Shown: positions 30,404 to 40,129, counted from the stretch's first letter. The stretch: 64,000 bases of DNA from Proteus alimentorum (GCF_002607735.1 NZ_NBVR01000031.1:372001-436000); one strand, 5' to 3'. Notes: generated by a model from the letters alone, not told the origin. Numbers and translations: made by a program.

Positions 30404-31818
30404 TGACTTCATTATTTAAACAACCTTTAAATGCCATCAATATTGGTATTGAAATGTTCAGTGATGATCTGAAAAAACAGCATGTTCCAGTGACTCATTT
30501 AAATTGGACGCCTCCTGGCCAAGGCAATATTGCGGTGATCAATGCCCTTGATAGCATTGAATCTAATGCGGCATTACAAGAAAAAATTAACGTTGCTAAT
30601 GCGCAAGCATTGGAACGTATTATTAAATCACAGCCTGTTCTCGTTGGATATGACCAAGCGATTAATGTCGTACCAAGAATGACCAAAAACACCATTTTAC
30701 ACGCTGGCCCACCAGTTGAGTGGAAAGACATGTGTGGCGCAATGAAAGGCGCGGTAACAGGTGCATTGGTTTTCGAAGGTCTGGCAAAAGATTTAGTCGA
30801 TGCTGAACGCGTTGCTGCATCCGGTGAAATTATATTCTCACCCTGTCACGAACATGACTGTGTTGGCTCAATGGCGGGGGTGACGTCTGCCTCTATGTTT
30901 ATGCATATTGTTGAAAATAAAACGTATGGCAACCGTGCCTTCACCAATCTTAGCGAGCAGATGGCAAAAATTTTGCGTATGGGTGCCAATGACCAAAGTG
31001 TTATCGATCGCTTAAATTGGATGCGTGATGTGCTCGGCCCAATGCTACGTGATGCAATGAAAATTGTCGGTGAAATCGACCTACGCTTAATGTTAGCCCA
31101 AGCATTACATATGGGTGATGAGTGTCATAACCGAAACAATGCAGGAACAACGTTGCTGATTCAAGCGTTAACAACCGGCATTATTCAAACTTCGTTTTCA
31201 GTTGCACAACAAAAAGAAGTATTTGATTTTGTTGCAAGCAGTGACTATTTCTCAGGCCCAACATGGATGGCAATGTGTAAAGCCTCTATGGATGCAGCCC
31301 ACGGTATTGAATACAGCACCGTTGTCACAACAATGGCGCGCAATGGCTACGAATTTGGATTACGTATCAGTGGATTACCAGGACAATGGTTTACCGGTCC
31401 TTCACAACGCGTTATCGGTCCTATGTTTGCAGGCTATAAGCCAGAAGATTCAGGTTTAGATATTGGTGACTCGGCGATTACGGAAACCTATGGTATTGGT
31501 GGTTTTGCAATGGCGACCGCACCTGCCATCGTGGCATTAGTCGGCGGCACCGTAGAGGAAGCCGTGGATTTTTCACGCCAAATGCGAGAAATCACATTAG
31601 GTGAAAATCCCAATGTGACCATCCCTTTACTTGGTTTTATGGGTATTCCAACAGCCATCGATATTACTAAAGTAGCGGCTAGCGGTATTCTTCCCGTAAT
31701 AAATACCGCTATCGCACATAAAGATGCCGGTATAGGTATGATTGGTGCAGGTATTGTTCATCCCCCGTTTGATTGCTTTGAAAAAGCAATGTTGTCTTAC
31801 GCTAAGAAATATGCCTAG
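30403..31818 (+). CDS. DUF1116 (YlbE/AllG-like) transcarbamylase subunit
   Basis: DUF1116 family, 471 residues, start coupled to the fdrA stop (TAATG). Conserved blocks include LHAGPPVEWKDMCGAMKGAV, SPCHEHDCVGSMAGVTSASM, MGDECHNRNNAGTTLL and a C-terminal GAGIVHPPFDCF. The E. coli homologue YlbE (AllG) works with FdrA and YlbF in oxamate transcarbamylase. The many conserved His, Cys and Asp residues suggest this is the catalytic subunit, which is inference. Confidence 0.9.
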   Translation: MTSLFKQPLNAINIGIEMFSDDLKKQHVPVTHLNWTPPGQGNIAVINALDSIESNAALQEKINVANAQALERIIKSQPVLVGYDQAINVVPRMTKNTILHAGPPVEWKDMCGAMKGAVTGALVFEGLAKDLVDAERVAASGEIIFSPCHEHDCVGSMAGVTSASMFMHIVENKTYGNRAFTNLSEQMAKILRMGANDQSVIDRLNWMRDVLGPMLRDAMKIVGEIDLRLMLAQALHMGDECHNRNNAGTTLLIQALTTGIIQTSFSVAQQKEVFDFVASSDYFSGPTWMAMCKASMDAAHGIEYSTVVTTMARNGYEFGLRISGLPGQWFTGPSQRVIGPMFAGYKPEDSGLDIGDSAITETYGIGGFAMATAPAIVALVGGTVEEAVDFSRQMREITLGENPNVTIPLLGFMGIPTAIDITKVAASGILPVINTAIAHKDAGIGMIGAGIVHPPFDCFEKAMLSYAKKYA

Positions 31819-31839
31819 TCTCCACTAAGCAAAAGCAAT

Positions 31840-31857
31840 GCCCGGCTAAAGTCGGGC
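31840..31857 (+). other. Small GC-rich hairpin between DUF1116 and permease genes
   Basis: GCCCGGC (31840-31846) pairs with GTCGGGC (31851-31857, one G-T pair) around TAAA. A-rich sequence, not a T run, follows, so it is more likely an mRNA end-protecting or partial attenuator hairpin than a terminator. Confidence 0.5.
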
Positions 31858-31925
31858 AATAAAAATAATGCAACATATTCCCTAAACATTGCACATTTAA
31901 ATATGATGGGGATAGGAGTATGAAG

Positions 31926-33491
31926 ATGAGTCTACTGAGTATTAAATGGAAACGCGGTGACTTGGCCGCCTATTTTGGCTTAATGACCAATAACCTTACC
32001 AATCTACTAACAATGATGGGGTTACTGATTTTTGTTGTCGGCATTCCCTCTGAAATGGTTTATGGTCGTATTGCCCCTGCGTTTGGTTTTGCTGTTTTAT
32101 TAGCCAGTGTCAGTTATGCCTATTTTGGTCAGCAGATGATCAAACAAACGGGTCGCCAAGATGTCACCGCATTACCTTCCGGCCCTAGTGCACCATCTAT
32201 ATTCACCGTTACTTTCTTAGTTATCATGCCCGTTTACCAGACGACACAGAATGCTGAATTTGCTATTCAAATCGCATTAGTCTGGTGTTTTGTTGAGGCG
32301 ATGATCCTTGTGGGCGGTTCTTTCCTCGGTGAAACTATCCGTAAGATGATCCCTCGTACAGTGCTTTTATCCTGTCTATCAGGTCTTGGCTTACTGTTAC
32401 TTGCAATGAACCCAATGCTACAAGCTTTTGAAGCGCCTACGGTTTCATTTATCGTTTTACTGTTAATTTTCATCAACTGGTTTGGTAAAAAACCCATTTT
32501 TGCACGTATACCGACGGGTTTATTATTATTAATTGCAGGATCTGTATTAGCTTGGGTTTCTGGCCTACAAAGCCCAGAAGCCATCAAAACATCCATGGAA
32601 TCATTTGGTTTTAATCCTCCTGGTATTCATATTGATAGTTTCTTTAATGGTTTACCTCATGCTTTACCTTATTTAGCTTCTGCGGTGCCATTAGGGTTAG
32701 CTAACTATATCTTTGACTTAGAAAATATCGAAAGTGCTCACGCAGCGGGTGATGAATACAATACGCGCAAGGTCATGTTAGCTAACGGTTTATCATCAAC
32801 GGTTGGAGTAATATTAGGTAATCCATTCCCTGTCACTGTTTATGTAGGTCATGCGGGTTGGAAAGCGATGGGCGCGAGTATTGGATACACATTAGCATCA
32901 GGTATCACCATGTTTATTGTCCCGCTATTTGGTATTGGGGCATTTATGTTGGCCGTTATTCCAATGACCGCAATTGTCCCTATTCTTGTCTTTATCGGTG
33001 TTGTTACCGCTAATCAGGTTGTACGAGAAACCCCTAAAGTTGAAGTCCCTGTTATCTTTATTTGTTTATTCCCGTGGATCGCAAACTGGGCATTAACCAT
33101 GGTGAACAGTGTGATCAGTGCAGCAGGAACATCAGCAAGCGCAATTGGTATTGAAACACTGTTGCATAAAGGCGTTTATTACCAAGGTCTTGTTCACTTA
33201 GGAAATGGCGCACCGTTAGCAAGTATGTTATGGGGTTGTATTGCCATCTTCGCAATCTTAGACAAACCATTACGTGGTGCTGTTGCCGCAGCAGTAGGTG
33301 CAATACTGGTATTCTTTGGTATCATCCATTCTCCTGCGGTGGGTATTGCCACTGGTACTACATTAATGTTTGTTTATGCTTACTTGATGATGGCCGCTTT
33401 ATTTGTGCTAAAACACTTCTTAGATAGCCGTCAATCCCTAGAAAAACAACATATCGAGAAAGCAGAGAAACTCAGCAAATCCTCTCATTAA
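31926..33491 (+). CDS. NCS2-family nucleobase-type permease
   Basis: Inner-membrane transporter with 12 or more hydrophobic segments, 521 residues. It resembles the NCS2 (AzgA/xanthine-uracil) family: the ALPSGPSAPSIF block after helix 2-3 and PFPVTVYVGHAGWKAMGAS in the second half. ATG 31926 is preferred, because GGAG (31915-31918) is 7 bp before it; an ATG at 31920 is too close. Set between the transcarbamylase and carbamate kinase genes, it probably imports the ureide or cyclic nitrogen compound degraded here. Confidence 0.82.
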   Translation: MSLLSIKWKRGDLAAYFGLMTNNLTNLLTMMGLLIFVVGIPSEMVYGRIAPAFGFAVLLASVSYAYFGQQMIKQTGRQDVTALPSGPSAPSIFTVTFLVIMPVYQTTQNAEFAIQIALVWCFVEAMILVGGSFLGETIRKMIPRTVLLSCLSGLGLLLLAMNPMLQAFEAPTVSFIVLLLIFINWFGKKPIFARIPTGLLLLIAGSVLAWVSGLQSPEAIKTSMESFGFNPPGIHIDSFFNGLPHALPYLASAVPLGLANYIFDLENIESAHAAGDEYNTRKVMLANGLSSTVGVILGNPFPVTVYVGHAGWKAMGASIGYTLASGITMFIVPLFGIGAFMLAVIPMTAIVPILVFIGVVTANQVVRETPKVEVPVIFICLFPWIANWALTMVNSVISAAGTSASAIGIETLLHKGVYYQGLVHLGNGAPLASMLWGCIAIFAILDKPLRGAVAAAVGAILVFFGIIHSPAVGIATGTTLMFVYAYLMMAALFVLKHFLDSRQSLEKQHIEKAEKLSKSSH

Positions 33492-33506
33492 TATCGTCCT
33501 TTAATA

Positions 33507-33535
33507 GTGGGTGTATAAACGATATACACCCACTC
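33507..33535 (+). other. Perfect 11-bp hairpin between permease and carbamate kinase genes
   Basis: AGTGGGTGTAT (33507-33517) pairs exactly with ATACACCCACT (33525-33535) around a 7-nt loop. There is no T run. It may balance expression of the downstream kinase. Confidence 0.6.
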
Positions 33536-33577
33536 TATTCTAAAATGCATAATGCCAAATATCAGGATACGAAAATC

Positions 33578-34528
33578 ATGAAAGAACTCGTGGTGGTTGC
33601 CATTGGTGGCAACAGCATTATTAAAGATAACAACAGTCAATCTATTGCCGATCAAGAAAAAGCCGTTCAAGAAGTCGCTCAACATGTTTGTGACATGCTT
33701 GAAGGCAATTACGATATCGTGTTAACGCATGGAAATGGCCCACAAGTCGGCTTAGACCTACGCCGTTCAGAAATCGCTCACGCCGAAGAAGGATTACCGC
33801 TGACACCGCTAGCAAACTGTGTTGCCGATACACAAGGCGGAATTGGTTATTTAATCCAGCAATCACTCAATAATGTCTTACTCAAACGCCACAATCGCCA
33901 AGCAATTACGCTCATCACACAAGTTGAGGTTGATGTAAATGATCCTAAGTTTAATTCACCAGCTAAACCTATTGGCGCGTTTTTCACAAAAGAGCAAGTA
34001 GATACTTTACAAAAAACGAATCCTAATTGGCATTTTATAGAAGATTCAGGCCGAGGTTATCGCCGTGTGGTGGCATCTCCTGATCCTAAGCATATCATTG
34101 AATCTAAAGCTATTAAGACATTAATCCAACACAATTATGTTGTTATTGCTGCAGGTGGCGGAGGGATCCCCGTTATCAAGAAGGGTGAAGATGGCTATAA
34201 AAGTGTTGATGCCGTTATTGATAAAGATTTATCCACAACTTTACTGGCAAAAGAGCTTAACGCAGACATTTTAATTATTACGACTGGCGTGGAAAAAGTG
34301 TGCATTAATTTTGGCAAACCTAATCAAGAAGCGTTGGGTGAGACATCTATCAAAGACATACAACGTTATATGAAAGAGGGTCACTTTCCTGCTGGCAGTA
34401 TGTTGCCCAAAATTGAAGCCAGCCTCTCATTTATCGCGAATGGAGGGAAACGTGTGATTATCACAACGCCTGAAAAACTCCCTGCTGCATTACGTGGAGA
34501 AACAGGTACACACATCATTAGAGACTAA
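33578..34528 (+). CDS. arcC: Carbamate kinase
   Basis: Transfers phosphate from carbamoyl phosphate to ADP, giving ATP, CO2 and ammonia. Family motifs KELVVVAIGGNSII, LTHGNGPQVG, GGGGIPVI and the end GSMLPKIEA, then GTHIIRD, are intact. The ATG at 33578 (316 residues) fits the family start; an in-frame ATG at 33545 adds 11 non-family residues. Its place after FdrA/DUF1116/DUF2877 marks it as the ATP-yielding last step, like AllK/ArcC in allantoin pathways. The name arcC is by family, not by orthology. Confidence 0.93.
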   Translation: MKELVVVAIGGNSIIKDNNSQSIADQEKAVQEVAQHVCDMLEGNYDIVLTHGNGPQVGLDLRRSEIAHAEEGLPLTPLANCVADTQGGIGYLIQQSLNNVLLKRHNRQAITLITQVEVDVNDPKFNSPAKPIGAFFTKEQVDTLQKTNPNWHFIEDSGRGYRRVVASPDPKHIIESKAIKTLIQHNYVVIAAGGGGIPVIKKGEDGYKSVDAVIDKDLSTTLLAKELNADILIITTGVEKVCINFGKPNQEALGETSIKDIQRYMKEGHFPAGSMLPKIEASLSFIANGGKRVIITTPEKLPAALRGETGTHIIRD

Positions 34529-34591
34529 CCTTTTCTGATTTCGACATAAAAATATCCGCTGAAATTACACACTTTATCCTAAGGAATTTCG

Positions 34592-35974
34592 ATGAAAACA
34601 GAACAAAAATTAGGTAGAAGAGCGTTTCTTTCCTCTGGTGCAAAAGTCGCCACGGCATGTACGTTGTTTGGTGCAATGCCTAGCGTTGCCATGTTGGATC
34701 AACAAGACAAAATGCTTTCAAGTATCAAAAGTATAACGGATAGCCATTATTATCTGGATAACGTCCTTCTCGAAATAGGTTTTGAATATCATAATGCAAC
34801 CGTTGTTGGCACTAAAACCGCATTGCAGACTATTGAAATTAATAATGGAAAAATCGTTAGCATTCTTCCTAATAACGCCCCTTCAGCATCCTCTTTAAAC
34901 CGTTACAGCGCACAAGGCAAATTAATGTTGCCTGCATTTCGTGATATGCATATCCATTTAGATAAAACATTTTATGGCGGTGCATGGCAAGCACCTACCT
35001 CCAGAGAAGGTAAAACCATTGTGGATATGATTGCGCTTGAGCAAAAAATGTTACCTGAGTTACAACCTTATACTCAAGAAAGAGCACATGCGCTGATCAA
35101 TTTAATTCAATCTCATGGCTCTACAGTTGCACGTAGTCACTGCAATATTGAACCTGTGTCTGGGTTGAAAAACTTAGAAGCCTTGCAAAAAGTACTTGAT
35201 GAGAGAAAACATGATTTTACCTGTGAAATTGTGGCGTTTCCTCAGCATGGATTATTACGCTCAAACTCAGAAGCATTAATGAGAGAAGCAATGCAAGCGG
35301 GTGCTCATTATGTTGGGGGATTAGATCCGACTAATGTTGATCATGCGATGGAAAGATCTCTCGATAGCATGTTCCAAATCGCACTAGATCATAATAAAGG
35401 TGTAGATATTCATCTTCATGAAACCACACCTGCTGGACTAGCCGCTATTAACTATATGATTAAAACGATTGACGAGAATCGCAGCTTACGAGGCAAAGTC
35501 ACAATCAGCCATGCTTTTGCGTTAGCAACGCTCTCTCCTGAACAAGCCGATAACATCGCAAAACAGCTTGCAGAACAACAAATCACTATTGCGTCAACTG
35601 TGCCCATTGGCACATTACACATGCCATTGAAAATACTTCATCAAAATGGGGTTTTTGTCATGACAGGTACTGATAGCGTGATTGATCACTGGTCGCCCTT
35701 TGGTCTTGGTGATATGTTAGAAAAAGCAAATTTATATGCCCAACTTTATACTCGCCCTGATGAATTAGCCCTTTCGCGCTCGCTCGCTATTGCGACAGGA
35801 AATGTTTTACCGCTTGATGAAAAAGGCAAACAAACATGGCCCAATCAAGGTGATGATGCCAGTTTTGTTCTAGTTAATGCCTCGTGTTCTGCTGAAGCTG
35901 TTGCACGTATTTCATCAAAACAGGCCGCCTTCCATAAAGGCTACTTAGCCTACGGATCTGTTCAAAAACAGTGA
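34592..35974 (+). CDS. Tat-exported CodA-like amidohydrolase
   Basis: Amidohydrolase-superfamily enzyme close to cytosine deaminase CodA and AtzC, 460 residues. A twin-arginine signal is seen at the N-terminus (GRRAFLSSGAKVA, then hydrophobic CTLFGAMPSVAM), so export to the periplasm is likely. Metal and catalytic residues line up with CodA: H120-x-H122 (MHIHLDKTF), H274 and E277 (VDIHLHET), H307 (ISHAF), D361 (GTDSVIDHWSPFG). AAGGAA precedes the ATG. It probably opens or deaminates a cyclic nitrogen substrate before uptake. CodA itself is cytoplasmic, so the signal peptide is the odd feature. Confidence 0.85.
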   Translation: MKTEQKLGRRAFLSSGAKVATACTLFGAMPSVAMLDQQDKMLSSIKSITDSHYYLDNVLLEIGFEYHNATVVGTKTALQTIEINNGKIVSILPNNAPSASSLNRYSAQGKLMLPAFRDMHIHLDKTFYGGAWQAPTSREGKTIVDMIALEQKMLPELQPYTQERAHALINLIQSHGSTVARSHCNIEPVSGLKNLEALQKVLDERKHDFTCEIVAFPQHGLLRSNSEALMREAMQAGAHYVGGLDPTNVDHAMERSLDSMFQIALDHNKGVDIHLHETTPAGLAAINYMIKTIDENRSLRGKVTISHAFALATLSPEQADNIAKQLAEQQITIASTVPIGTLHMPLKILHQNGVFVMTGTDSVIDHWSPFGLGDMLEKANLYAQLYTRPDELALSRSLAIATGNVLPLDEKGKQTWPNQGDDASFVLVNASCSAEAVARISSKQAAFHKGYLAYGSVQKQ

Positions 35975-36010
35975 TAAACATTGCGATTGAACTCGCTTTC
36001 CAATAGAAAA

Positions 36011-36041
36011 CACCCCAATGGTATAAATAACGATTGGGGTG
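36011..36041. terminator. Hairpin between amidohydrolase and fimbrial genes
   Basis: CACCCCAAT (36011-36019) pairs with ATTGGGGTG (36033-36041). It sits between convergent genes and could end both transcripts, although T runs are weak. Confidence 0.5.
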
Positions 36042-36053
36042 ATATTATGTGTT

Positions 36054-36866
36054 TTATTCAATACTATAAATATATTCCGCACTCCAGAGATATTCCTCAG
36101 CCATATCTGGGCAATTGCCTTTTAAATAACTTTCTATATTTTTTTCTTTCTGTCCAACAGGAATACTTATTACATAATCAGATAAATTTAAAATATTTTT
36201 ATTATCAACATAAATTCCAAAACTATTAGGTAAATCATTTGATTTAACAGTTAAGGTCATTTTGAGATTTTCATTTGCATATCCAATAAAACCGACAGTA
36301 ATAGGAATTGGGGCTTCAATACTCTCATTGGGAAGGCAGGTTTTTAAATCAATTAATGGTGGCGCTTTAATATAAGGACTCGCCGTACTTGAGGCCGTTA
36401 GTTTTAATATAGTATATGTAATTTCACTGGGGCGAAACTCCTCAGGCTCAGTCTGTTTCGTCGTGGCAGTGCAATATAACTCCCATTTATCTTCATCAAA
36501 ACTAATGATATTACTGAAATAAGCTAATGCCTTAGCTGTTCCTGCCCCAGGGTAGAAATTTATTGCAGTATAACTTGCATTAACTCTTAAACGCCCATCA
36601 TTAAATGTTTCTTGATATAAATATACGTCATTATCAAAAGCATTTTTCATTTCCTGAAAACTGCCCCAACATGAGGAGCGCACACCTCCAGAAGTCCCCT
36701 TATCATTGACATAATCAACATCAAATCTAAAAGGCGTCCTTCTACCATTTTGTGTGAGCTCTTTCAAATATTCTTCTCTAATTTCTTTTAAAGTCCAATT
36801 TGTGTCCGCATAGAGAAGATGTGGGAATATAAGCACAATAAAACCAATGACTTTATACAATTTCAT
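36054..36866 (-). CDS. Secreted protein, last gene of fimbrial operon, possible tip adhesin
   Basis: 270 residues with a signal peptide (MKLYKVIGFIVLIFPHLLYA). I do not recognise the family. Four cysteines (SSCWGSF, ELYCTA, KTCLPN, KGNCPDM) could form two disulfides. It is the last gene of a chaperone-usher operon, where the tip adhesin is usually encoded; the second half (VGFIGYANENLKMTLTVKSN) may be a pilin-like domain. It is short for an adhesin. Adhesin role is inferred from position. Confidence 0.5.
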   Translation of the reverse strand: MKLYKVIGFIVLIFPHLLYADTNWTLKEIREEYLKELTQNGRRTPFRFDVDYVNDKGTSGGVRSSCWGSFQEMKNAFDNDVYLYQETFNDGRLRVNASYTAINFYPGAGTAKALAYFSNIISFDEDKWELYCTATTKQTEPEEFRPSEITYTILKLTASSTASPYIKAPPLIDLKTCLPNESIEAPIPITVGFIGYANENLKMTLTVKSNDLPNSFGIYVDNKNILNLSDYVISIPVGQKEKNIESYLKGNCPDMAEEYLWSAEYIYSIE

Positions 36867-36889
36867 TCACCTTTGTATTAATTGTTTCA

Positions 36890-37411
36890 TTACATAGGTT
36901 CAATGGTGATGGTAATTTGCCCATTTACGTCACCTACTGGCATGATCTCGGTTGAAGCAACCTGTGGCACAACCATTATTGTTGTCGTTTTACCATCTTG
37001 GGTGCTATTTCTTGTTATACTGCTTGAAGTGGACGATAAATCGAGATATTGATCATCAATCCGCAAACAATAACGCATAAAATCAGCATCTGTCTTAATA
37101 CAAGAATCATCGGCTTCATTTATTTTAAACGTATATTTATATTTATCCGTTCCTGAACAAGTGGCAACTAAATTAAAATCTTTAGCGTAATTATCTAAAT
37201 AATCACCCGTTAGTTTATTATTAAATTCAGAACTTGGGATATTATCTAAAGTTACTGTATTAGGTGAATCAAAAGTACAACCAGCGACTACCGTTGCCTT
37301 TATTTTAACAATTGCATTTGCACTCTCTGCAATCGCTAAATGAAAACTCATTCCGAATAAAACCGTTATTATCATGATTGAATTAAGTGATTTTTTGTTA
37401 ATTAAATTCAT
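36890..37411 (-). CDS. Minor fimbrial subunit
   Basis: 173 residues with a signal peptide ending near AIAESANA. A pilin-like start (VKIKATVVAGCTFDSPNTVT) and paired cysteines (GCTF and ATCSG; DSCIK and MRYCLRI) suggest a pilin fold. The C-terminal strand GQITITIEPM fits donor-strand assembly. It is shorter and more polar than the major subunit. It lies 23 bp before the last operon gene and 56 bp after the usher. Confidence 0.65.
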   Translation of the reverse strand: MNLINKKSLNSIMIITVLFGMSFHLAIAESANAIVKIKATVVAGCTFDSPNTVTLDNIPSSEFNNKLTGDYLDNYAKDFNLVATCSGTDKYKYTFKINEADDSCIKTDADFMRYCLRIDDQYLDLSSTSSSITRNSTQDGKTTTIMVVPQVASTEIMPVGDVNGQITITIEPM

Positions 37412-37467
37412 ATTAAGCCCTTCAACTAAAATAATTGTTTAAAATAAATAAATGTTATTTTGTAAAA

Positions 37468-40095
37468 CTATTGGCAATTGACTTCAAATCTAACTAATGA
37501 TTGTTCATTTGCATTTTCAGGTAATGTATATATTGCATGGCACTGGCTTTTTTCATCATCCCCCCATTTAGCAATCAACTTACCTGATAAATTTAGACCC
37601 GATAAATACACCAGCCCATCATCATTAACCATTGATTGTTGTTCACCTACTGAAACTAAGGTACCAAAAGGGAGATTTTTTCCATTTCGAACAATATGAA
37701 CAAGTGCTCGTGCCCCATGATGTGTAACAAAATTAGCTTTGACAAAAGCACCACGAGTAGGCACCGTCGTAATCACACCATTTTCAATTTCGGTTTTTTC
37801 ATCTAACCGGCTACCATCCAATGTAATTCGATTTAAACGATAAGGCGTTGCATAAGGTTTTACGGTATAACCCGACCAATCAGTTCTTACACCGCTAGTA
37901 TGCTCGACAGGTATATCACTAGCACCAGGCGCAGCAATAATAATATTAGTCTCACCAAGAGGCTGACTAAAAATGACACCGTCAGAATGTAAAGTCACAC
38001 CACCTGAAATTCCTGTTGAGACTTTGCGATAATCCTTACCGTAACCATAACCTACCTGTGTATTCCCGTAGCTACCTTGGTAAGCAATATTCAAGTTACC
38101 ATCATTCCCATTCTCTGAAGAATAACCTTGAGCAATATTCCAATTAAGGTTTTGTTGTGGAAAAAAGCTTCCATTTAAGCTGGCTTGCTGAATAAATTCG
38201 CCTTGACTATTACGATTTGCACTATAAGAGGCATACATTACTGGCGCATCTTGAGGTAACCATTTTTGCAAAGGCAAAGAAAGCGTTAAAAATATATTCT
38301 GTTCTGTTGTTTTAGTTTCATACTGATCACTGCTTTTATTTACCCCGTAAGATAATGTGTAATTAATACCAGAAATCTGACTGCTCAACCCTGTTTGTAC
38401 AGATATGGTATTTCCTCTTTTTCCCCAGAAACTTTGTCTTGAGCCGGTTAGGTAAATAGAACCAACACCTTCTATTTTTTGAGAAATATTAGCCTGTAAT
38501 CTTTCACGTTTATTATCGTAAAGATTAAAATAATCCGTATTATTCGTTTTAATCTCACCTTGATTATCTAAAATTTCATTTTGTGATAACCACCCAGTCA
38601 TTCGATTCAATGATGCTTCTTGAAAAGTATAGTAACCTTTCGTTGAATACCGATATCCGGTTAATTGAAGATTAGTCCCTGTTTCGGGAAACGAACGCGC
38701 ATATAAAAATCGCAATGATTGTCCTTGATGAGCACTCCCGTCACTGAGTTTGCTATTCGCATGAGTGATATCACTAGAAATTGCGCCCCAAGAACCTAAA
38801 TTAAATCCAGCCCCTACAGATGTTGCAAAATAATTGGTTGAATACTGCATACCACTATAAAGCGTTGTTAGTGAATTTACTCCCCAAGTCATTGTTGCTT
38901 CAGCAAATTTCTTTGCGTCGTAGTTATTATTATTTGAACGAAGCTCACCCGTTGTTAGGCTATAATGGATCCGACCTTCTCGTAACAGAACAGGAACCGT
39001 GGCATAAGGCACTGTAAATGATTGAATATCACCATTAGCTTCAATAATACTCACATGCAAATCGCCACCTGAACTCATCGCGTTCAAATCAGAAATTTCA
39101 AATGCTCCTGAAGCAATATTGGCCTGATAAATTAAATAGTTATTTTGCCGAATTTCAATGGTTGCATTGCTATTAGCAATACCTCGAATAACGGGTGAAA
39201 ATCCTTGTTGGCTTGTTGGATACATACTTTCATCTGTACTTACTTGCATGCCCCGAAAAAATAGCGAATCAAAAATTGCATTATTCGTAGCACTATCCCC
39301 CAGAATTAATTGACTATGCCAAAGATTAATACCACGTTCTATATAACTATTGAGATACTGCCAGCGACTTTCTTTGTTATGCTTATTTTTATGACTCGTC
39401 CAAGTGCGATTATCTCGATATCGCCAAGATCCTAAATTGATCCCACTTCTCAAGTTCAAATAAATGCTTTTATTAAAATCATATTTATAGTGATTATCCG
39501 CTATACCTACTATATAACTCGTAAATAATGTATTAACTCCATTTTCCCATTGCGACATAGGAATTTCATCTTTGGCTCTATTTTTCAATGCTATTTGAGG
39601 AATACTGATATTTAATTTCATTTTAGAAAAATCAAATTCAGTATATGCGTTAGGAATTAACTGAACAATGTTTACACACTGTTCATTATCTAATAGTGTT
39701 TGCTGAGTGTTATCAAGATCAATACCTAATTCAATTAGATCATTTTTAGTTAGAAGTGGAATTAATCCTGTTTCATCATTAGATGATGTGGGTAAGTGAG
39801 TTCCTTTTCCATAACAATCCTGTTCTTTAAAGAAAGTAATATTTCTTCTATATTTAACATCCCCATTTAAATAAACGTCAACATGATAGTTTCCTGGTAA
39901 TTGTGAACCTTTATTTTCAAAAATACTGAGATCAGCAAGATGTTCTGCATCAATAGATATTAACGAAGGAGGAAAATAGTAACTTCCCCCCTCTTTTGCA
40001 TGACTGTTTTCTATTAACAAAACACCAATGAACAAGCATAGAAGCCCCAAATGGTTATTTCTTATTTTTTTATCTTTCTTTGTTAAAATAAACAT
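37468..40095 (-). CDS. Fimbrial outer-membrane usher
   Basis: FimD/PapC-family usher, 875 residues, the outer-membrane pore through which pilin-chaperone complexes are assembled. Signal peptide to about residue 33 (ends ENSHAKE), N-terminal chaperone-binding domain (ADLSIFENKGSQLPGNYHVD), 24-strand barrel with plug (VIRGIANSNATIEIRQNNYL), and C-terminal domains ending in a Cys pair (SQCHAIYTLP, FEVNCQ). AAAGGAAG precedes the ATG. Confidence 0.93.
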   Translation of the reverse strand: MFILTKKDKKIRNNHLGLLCLFIGVLLIENSHAKEGGSYYFPPSLISIDAEHLADLSIFENKGSQLPGNYHVDVYLNGDVKYRRNITFFKEQDCYGKGTHLPTSSNDETGLIPLLTKNDLIELGIDLDNTQQTLLDNEQCVNIVQLIPNAYTEFDFSKMKLNISIPQIALKNRAKDEIPMSQWENGVNTLFTSYIVGIADNHYKYDFNKSIYLNLRSGINLGSWRYRDNRTWTSHKNKHNKESRWQYLNSYIERGINLWHSQLILGDSATNNAIFDSLFFRGMQVSTDESMYPTSQQGFSPVIRGIANSNATIEIRQNNYLIYQANIASGAFEISDLNAMSSGGDLHVSIIEANGDIQSFTVPYATVPVLLREGRIHYSLTTGELRSNNNNYDAKKFAEATMTWGVNSLTTLYSGMQYSTNYFATSVGAGFNLGSWGAISSDITHANSKLSDGSAHQGQSLRFLYARSFPETGTNLQLTGYRYSTKGYYTFQEASLNRMTGWLSQNEILDNQGEIKTNNTDYFNLYDNKRERLQANISQKIEGVGSIYLTGSRQSFWGKRGNTISVQTGLSSQISGINYTLSYGVNKSSDQYETKTTEQNIFLTLSLPLQKWLPQDAPVMYASYSANRNSQGEFIQQASLNGSFFPQQNLNWNIAQGYSSENGNDGNLNIAYQGSYGNTQVGYGYGKDYRKVSTGISGGVTLHSDGVIFSQPLGETNIIIAAPGASDIPVEHTSGVRTDWSGYTVKPYATPYRLNRITLDGSRLDEKTEIENGVITTVPTRGAFVKANFVTHHGARALVHIVRNGKNLPFGTLVSVGEQQSMVNDDGLVYLSGLNLSGKLIAKWGDDEKSQCHAIYTLPENANEQSLVRFEVNCQ

Positions 40096-40129
40096 AGAAA
40101 CTTCCTTTCCATCTAAAATAATAGATGCT

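Noticed and set aside
31202-31459. 85-codon plus-strand frame inside the DUF1116 gene
   Set aside because: Overlaps a strongly conserved gene in another frame and resembles no protein family.
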